A stretch of 37,802 nucleotides of DNA, from NCBI GenBank assembly GCA_027717645.1, contig JALLOG010000016.1, positions 1 to 37,802 of the forward strand, written 5' to 3'. Source of the stretch: Desulfobacterota bacterium AH_259_B03_O07. GTDB lineage: Bacteria; Desulfobacterota_D; UBA1144; Nemesobacterales; CSP1-2. Position 1 is the stretch's first letter, and each line of letters starts with the position of its first letter. Made by a program: the position numbers and the translations under genes. Below the pieces are notes generated by a model. The model was not told the DNA's origin and made no database searches. It saw only the letters and a program-made list of their open reading frames with translations. Positions 35,155 to 37,802 of the stretch are shown piece after piece.

Positions 35155-36786
35155 TTAGCAATCCACTGGGCAGCTACTGGACTCAAAAAATCCGCATACT
35201 CCATCGCCGCAACAAGTACCAAAGAACCCACCGGGACAATCCGCCGGACATGTATTGCAATCTTCCCCTGCTGAGCTTCCTTCGCAAATATCGTCTCCAC
35301 AAATGGGGGTGGGCGTTGGTGTGGGAGCTGGAGTAGGAGTAGGTGTTGGAGTGGGTGCTGGAGTAGGTGATGGTGCAGGTGTTGGTGTGGGTGCTGGTGT
35401 AGGAGTAGGAGTAGGTGTTGGTGCAGGTGTTGGTGTAGGAGTAGGAGTAGGTGATGGTGCAGGTGTTGGTGTGGGAGCTGGAGTAGGCGTTGGAGTGGGT
35501 GCTGGAGTAGGTGATGGTGCAGGTGTTGGACCATTCACCCCATCACGGATAGCTCGTATGACATCAATACGACCATAACCATAGGAGTCGTCAAACTCCG
35601 GCGGACCTAAGTCTAGTGCGGTATCACTTATAATAAACCTTACTTCCTCAGGTAAAAGGGTGGGATCTTCTCCCACTAAAAGTGCGGCAAGTCCGGCAAC
35701 ATGCGGAGCGGACATTGATGTCCCTTCCAATTCATTATATCCACCTCCTGGCCAAGTTGAGGTTATAAATGAGCCGGGTGCTGTTACATCAAGTTCTTGT
35801 CCCCCGTTACTATAGGAAGTAACTTGGTCCACACTAACAGATTCGCTACAAGGTTGAAAGCAAAAGCCGAAGAAACTCAGGCAGCATAAGGAAATAGTTT
35901 CATCGAGATCATAGGTTGCGCCTACGGCGATCACTTTAGAAGCGCAAGCAGGTGTGCCCATAGCATTTTTTGTTCCGTCGTTACCTGAGCTGGATACGAC
36001 GACAGCTCCTTCGTCCACCGCATTATTTGAAGCAATTGCCGCCATATCACCATCGCAAGCTCCGGTGAACGAGCCTCCTCCCAAACTCATGTTTATTACA
36101 TTTGCTAAGTGATCACTGGGGTCAGCGAATTGACCCATGTTCATACACCACTCAATGCCAGCTATAACATCTGAAAAAGAGCCGCTACCGCCCGAGTTTA
36201 ATACCTGGGCGACCTTGAGCAGAACCCCGGGTGCGACGCCGCGAACGATGCCTGCAACATGGGTTCCGTGACCGTTGCCATCAGATGGATCATTATCGGT
36301 ATTTACAAAGTCCCTCCCCTCAACACAATTGCCAGACAAGTCGGGATGATTGCAATCAACACCGGTATCAACCACACAGACTACAACTCCGTCTCCTTTA
36401 ATTCCCATGTCGTTATGCACAACATCACCCATTTGATCAAAAATAATAGGTAAACTCTCAGATAGATGGGCGTGGACTTCCCCATCATTCAATATGCCAA
36501 TAATGTCGGGGTCACGATTAAGAGACTGAAAGAATCCGGTGGGAAATCCTCTAACAGCAACTGCATCTATGATGTGATATCTGTATTTGACTCTCCCCCC
36601 AAAAGATTGGATCCGATCTAATAAACGGTTCCTTTTGGTAGTGCTAAGCGGATTATGGAAAACTATAATATCTGATGGTTGATTGATAGTTTGTTGAGCC
36701 TTGGAAGAATTGATTAACTCGAATAAACTAAATAAAAGTAATACGGCAAAAATAGGCACTAAGATAAAAAAATATTTTTTAAACAT
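35155..36786 (-). CDS. Secreted subtilisin-like (S8) protease with Pro/Thr linker and Cys-rich tail
   Basis: A 543-residue exported serine protease. Signal peptide about 1-30 (ending NSSKAQ); a short propeptide with an inhibitor-like DAVAVRGFP block; catalytic Asp140 ([13 protein letters not shown]), His173 ([10 protein letters not shown]), oxyanion Asn269 (SSSGND) and Ser357 ([12 protein letters not shown]). Residues 420-494 are an uninterrupted Pro/Thr/Ala/Ser linker, and 495-543 hold ten Cys in two CGDxxC...CPxDC repeats, a type seen in secreted proteins of myxobacteria and relatives. GGGAGG lies about 7 bases before the ATG. Two extra Cys clusters in the catalytic domain ([13 protein letters not shown]) suggest disulfides. 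Probably surface-attached or extracellular; the target is unknown. Confidence 0.93.
   Translation of the reverse strand: MFKKYFFILVPIFAVLLLFSLFELINSSKAQQTINQPSDIIVFHNPLSTTKRNRLLDRIQSFGGRVKYRYHIIDAVAVRGFPTGFFQSLNRDPDIIGILNDGEVHAHLSESLPIIFDQMGDVVHNDMGIKGDGVVVCVVDTGVDCNHPDLSGNCVEGRDFVNTDNDPSDGNGHGTHVAGIVRGVAPGVLLKVAQVLNSGGSGSFSDVIAGIEWCMNMGQFADPSDHLANVINMSLGGGSFTGACDGDMAAIASNNAVDEGAVVVSSSGNDGTKNAMGTPACASKVIAVGATYDLDETISLCCLSFFGFCFQPCSESVSVDQVTSYSNGGQELDVTAPGSFITSTWPGGGYNELEGTSMSAPHVAGLAALLVGEDPTLLPEEVRFIISDTALDLGPPEFDDSYGYGRIDVIRAIRDGVNGPTPAPSPTPAPTPTPTPAPTPTPAPSPTPTPTPTPAPTPTPTPTPAPTPTPAPSPTPAPTPTPTPTPAPTPTPTPICGDDICEGSSAGEDCNTCPADCPGGFFGTCCGDGVCGFFESSSCPVDC
35302..35530 (-). repeat. Low-complexity repeat encoding the Pro/Thr linker
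   Basis: On the plus strand this is a run of GGTGTTGGTGTA/GGAGCTGGAGTA-like 6- and 12-base units, coding PTPAPS-type repeats on the minus strand. Long blocks recur with few changes (near 35345-35375 and 35490-35520), so it should vary in length by slippage. A plus-strand frame reading GVGVGAG is its shadow. Confidence 0.85.
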
Positions 36787-36843
36787 TATTCATCCTCCCT
36801 TTTCAGTATCCTGTTATTAAGTTGAAATGCAGAACTTATGCAC

Positions 36844-36872
36844 ATGATAATGCTTACATGACACAAAGTCAA
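36844..36872 (-). promoter_or_regulatory. Promoter of the subtilase gene
   Basis: On the minus strand TTGACT (36867-36872) and TATCAT (36844-36849) are exactly 17 bases apart, about 58 bases before the ATG at 36786. It is divergent from the promoters at 36916-37294. Confidence 0.65.
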
Positions 36873-36915
36873 TATTGGAAAATCCTACACAGACGGTTCA
36901 CTTTTAATTTTTAAA

Positions 36916-36944
36916 TTGACAAATAATTTTTATTATGTTCTAAT
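36916..36944 (+). promoter_or_regulatory. Tandem promoter 1
   Basis: TTGACA (36916-36921), 17 bases, TCTAAT (36939-36944), in copy 1 of the duplicated segment. It points towards the small secreted protein genes. Confidence 0.65.
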
Positions 36945-37098
36945 AAGAAAAACTAAAATTCAAGAAGGAGATTGAATAATTTTAGACACTAGAACACGTA
37001 AGCTAAACATCTTGACACATCATAGATATGAGTCCAAACTGGAATTTATCAATACTACGGTGAAAAAAGATAAAAATGAAAAAAAATGAAAAAAACTA

Positions 37099-37127
37099 TT
37101 GACAAAGTATTTTTATTATGTTCTAAT
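37099..37127 (+). promoter_or_regulatory. Tandem promoter 2
   Basis: TTGACA (37099-37104), 17 bases, TCTAAT (37122-37127); identical boxes to promoter 1, in copy 2. Confidence 0.65.
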
Positions 37128-37264
37128 AAGAAAAACTAAAATTCAAGAAGGAGATTGAATAATTTTAGACACTAGAACACGTAAGCTAAACATCTTGACA
37201 CATCATAGATATGAGTCCAAACTGGAATTTATCAATACTACGGTGAAAAAAGATAAAAAACCTA

Positions 37265-37294
37265 TTGACAAATTATTTAAACTGTGATTAAAAT
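37265..37294 (+). promoter_or_regulatory. Tandem promoter 3, nearest the small secreted gene
   Basis: TTGACA (37265-37270), 18 bases, TAAAAT (37289-37294). Transcription would start near 37301, leaving a leader of about 70 AT-rich bases before ATG 37373. Confidence 0.6.
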
Positions 37295-37372
37295 ATATTA
37301 AAAAAGATGAGTATCGTATAAGAATTATAGAATTAAATAAAATTATCAAATTAATTAAAGGAGGATATGGTT

Positions 37373-37651
37373 ATGATAAGATTTTCTTTTTTGAAGGTTA
37401 TGTTTGTAGCCTTCTTTTTGGTTATGTCTATGGTCTTAATGAGGCCTACGACCACCTTTTCCCAAGATGCACTTGCGCTGAGCACAGCATGGGCAGCCGA
37501 TACGGAGAATGCCACTTTGAATGGACAAGATTGCTACGTAATTTGTATAGATCAACATTTTGGTAATGATGCAGCGTTTACACAGTGCGTCATCGATTGT
37601 ACTTTTGAGATGGGATCTGACTTTGCTAGCGGGGCGGTCAATCAAGAGTAA
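37373..37651 (+). CDS. Small secreted protein with twin CX3C motif
   Basis: I do not recognise a family. AAAGGAGG (37357-37364) is only 2 bases from an ATG at 37367 but 8 from ATG 37373, which is therefore the start; 92 residues. The N-terminus (about 1-30, IRFSFLKVMFVAFFLVMSMVL) is a signal peptide, with cleavage likely after TTFSQ or AWA. The mature part is acidic and holds only four Cys as C54-x3-C58, 13 residues, C72-x3-C76 (DCYVICID...TQCVIDCTFEM). Two CX3C turns spaced this way are the pattern of disulfide-stapled helical hairpins (alpha-hairpinin, CHCH-like). Three promoters precede it, so strong expression is expected. Role unknown; a secreted peptide or a substrate of the divergent subtilase are guesses. 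Confidence 0.8.
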   Translation: MIRFSFLKVMFVAFFLVMSMVLMRPTTTFSQDALALSTAWAADTENATLNGQDCYVICIDQHFGNDAAFTQCVIDCTFEMGSDFASGAVNQE

Positions 37652-37692
37652 ATATCTATAAATTTACTTAAAATTAAAGGAGGTAAAAAATT

Positions 37693-37802
37693 ATGAGGAT
37701 GCGAAGTTTATTAAGAAGTAAGTTACTTATACCGATTTGTACAGTATTGCTATTTTTCTCAGTAGCTTCAGGAGCTAGAGCGGATATTTGTGTGGGATGT
37801 GG
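37693..37802 (+). CDS. Small secreted protein, start only (cut by the window end)
   Basis: GGAGG (37679-37683) stands 9 bases before ATG 37693, 41 bases after the twin-CX3C gene, so it is likely in the same transcript. The 36 complete codons visible encode a signal peptide (MRMRSLLRSKLLIPICTVLL to about residue 30, with SGARA a plausible cleavage site) and the mature start DICVGC, giving a CxxC pair immediately after the cleavage site. The family cannot be named from this fragment. Confidence 0.75.
   Translation, partial: MRMRSLLRSKLLIPICTVLLFFSVASGARADICVGC

Larger units (their letters stand above)
36916..37259 (+). repeat. Tandem 161-bp duplication carrying a promoter
   Basis: 36916-37076 and 37099-37259 are the same sequence with two mismatches (36924-36925 against 37107-37108), offset 183 bases, with an A-rich 22-base spacer. 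Each copy carries TTGACA-17-TCTAAT at its left end, then GAAGGAG (Shine-Dalgarno-like) without an open frame of any length, then about 100 bases that could be a leader or a small RNA. After copy 2 a third TTGACA (37265) restarts the pattern but diverges at once. Confidence 0.92.

Noticed and set aside
35255-35578. Plus-strand frame encoding a Gly/Val/Ala repeat protein
   Set aside because: It is the antisense of the Pro/Thr linker of the subtilase; its composition follows from the repeat DNA and it has no Shine-Dalgarno.
36916-37259. CRISPR array
   Set aside because: Only two 161-bp copies, containing promoter boxes, with a short A-rich spacer; no short regularly spaced repeats anywhere and no cas genes.

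Overview
The window is AT-rich bacterial DNA, mostly chromosomal housekeeping genes. Signal peptides, probable lipoproteins, a SurA-type periplasmic foldase, a tail-specific protease and a DctA-type symporter point to a Gram-negative. A single-chain glycine decarboxylase, the thrS-infC-rpmI-rplT order, an archaeal-type TreT and secreted proteins with CGDxxC repeats suggest a deltaproteobacterial or related candidate-phylum lineage (Dadabacteria-like is one guess). The sequence alone does not settle this.

Layout. (1) 1-3317 is the end of an integrative element inserted at the 3' end of a tRNA-Glu(CTC) gene: two unknown small genes behind a near-consensus promoter, a secreted TPR protein and a tyrosine integrase. 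(2) 3786-10544, all minus strand: argH, an MscS channel, a trehalose synthase (TreT) coupled to a DUF5752 protein, a dicarboxylate/amino-acid symporter and an unknown membrane-anchored protein. TreT, MscS and a solute symporter together look like an osmotic-stress cluster. (3) purC, then divergently tRNA-Val(GAC)-thrS-infC-rpmI-rplT. infC has no standard start codon; with an AUA start behind a strong Shine-Dalgarno it is a full 180-residue IF3. (4) An endonuclease-III-like gene diverges from gcvT-gcvH-gcvP; gcvP converges on a surA-like gene preceded by mfd and leuB. (5) 26679-32329, minus strand: an FAH-family enzyme, truA, an orphan DppB-type permease and a large multidomain S41 protease. 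(6) 32330-37802 is repeat-rich: palindrome arrays, a decayed D-35-E transposase, a parvulin-like lipoprotein, a secreted subtilisin with a Pro/Thr linker and a Cys-rich tail, and, divergently, small secreted cysteine-containing proteins behind a near-perfect duplication of a promoter segment. The last gene runs off the end.

The most unusual features are the AUA-started infC; the tRNA-Val whose CCA terminus shares its A with an ATG of thrS; several families of tiny hairpins whose stems covary while their core words stay constant, including a roughly 90-base multi-hairpin unit present twice in opposite orientation; and the right-hand locus of duplicated promoters, a twin CX3C secreted peptide and a divergent subtilase, which is the best candidate here for an undescribed system.
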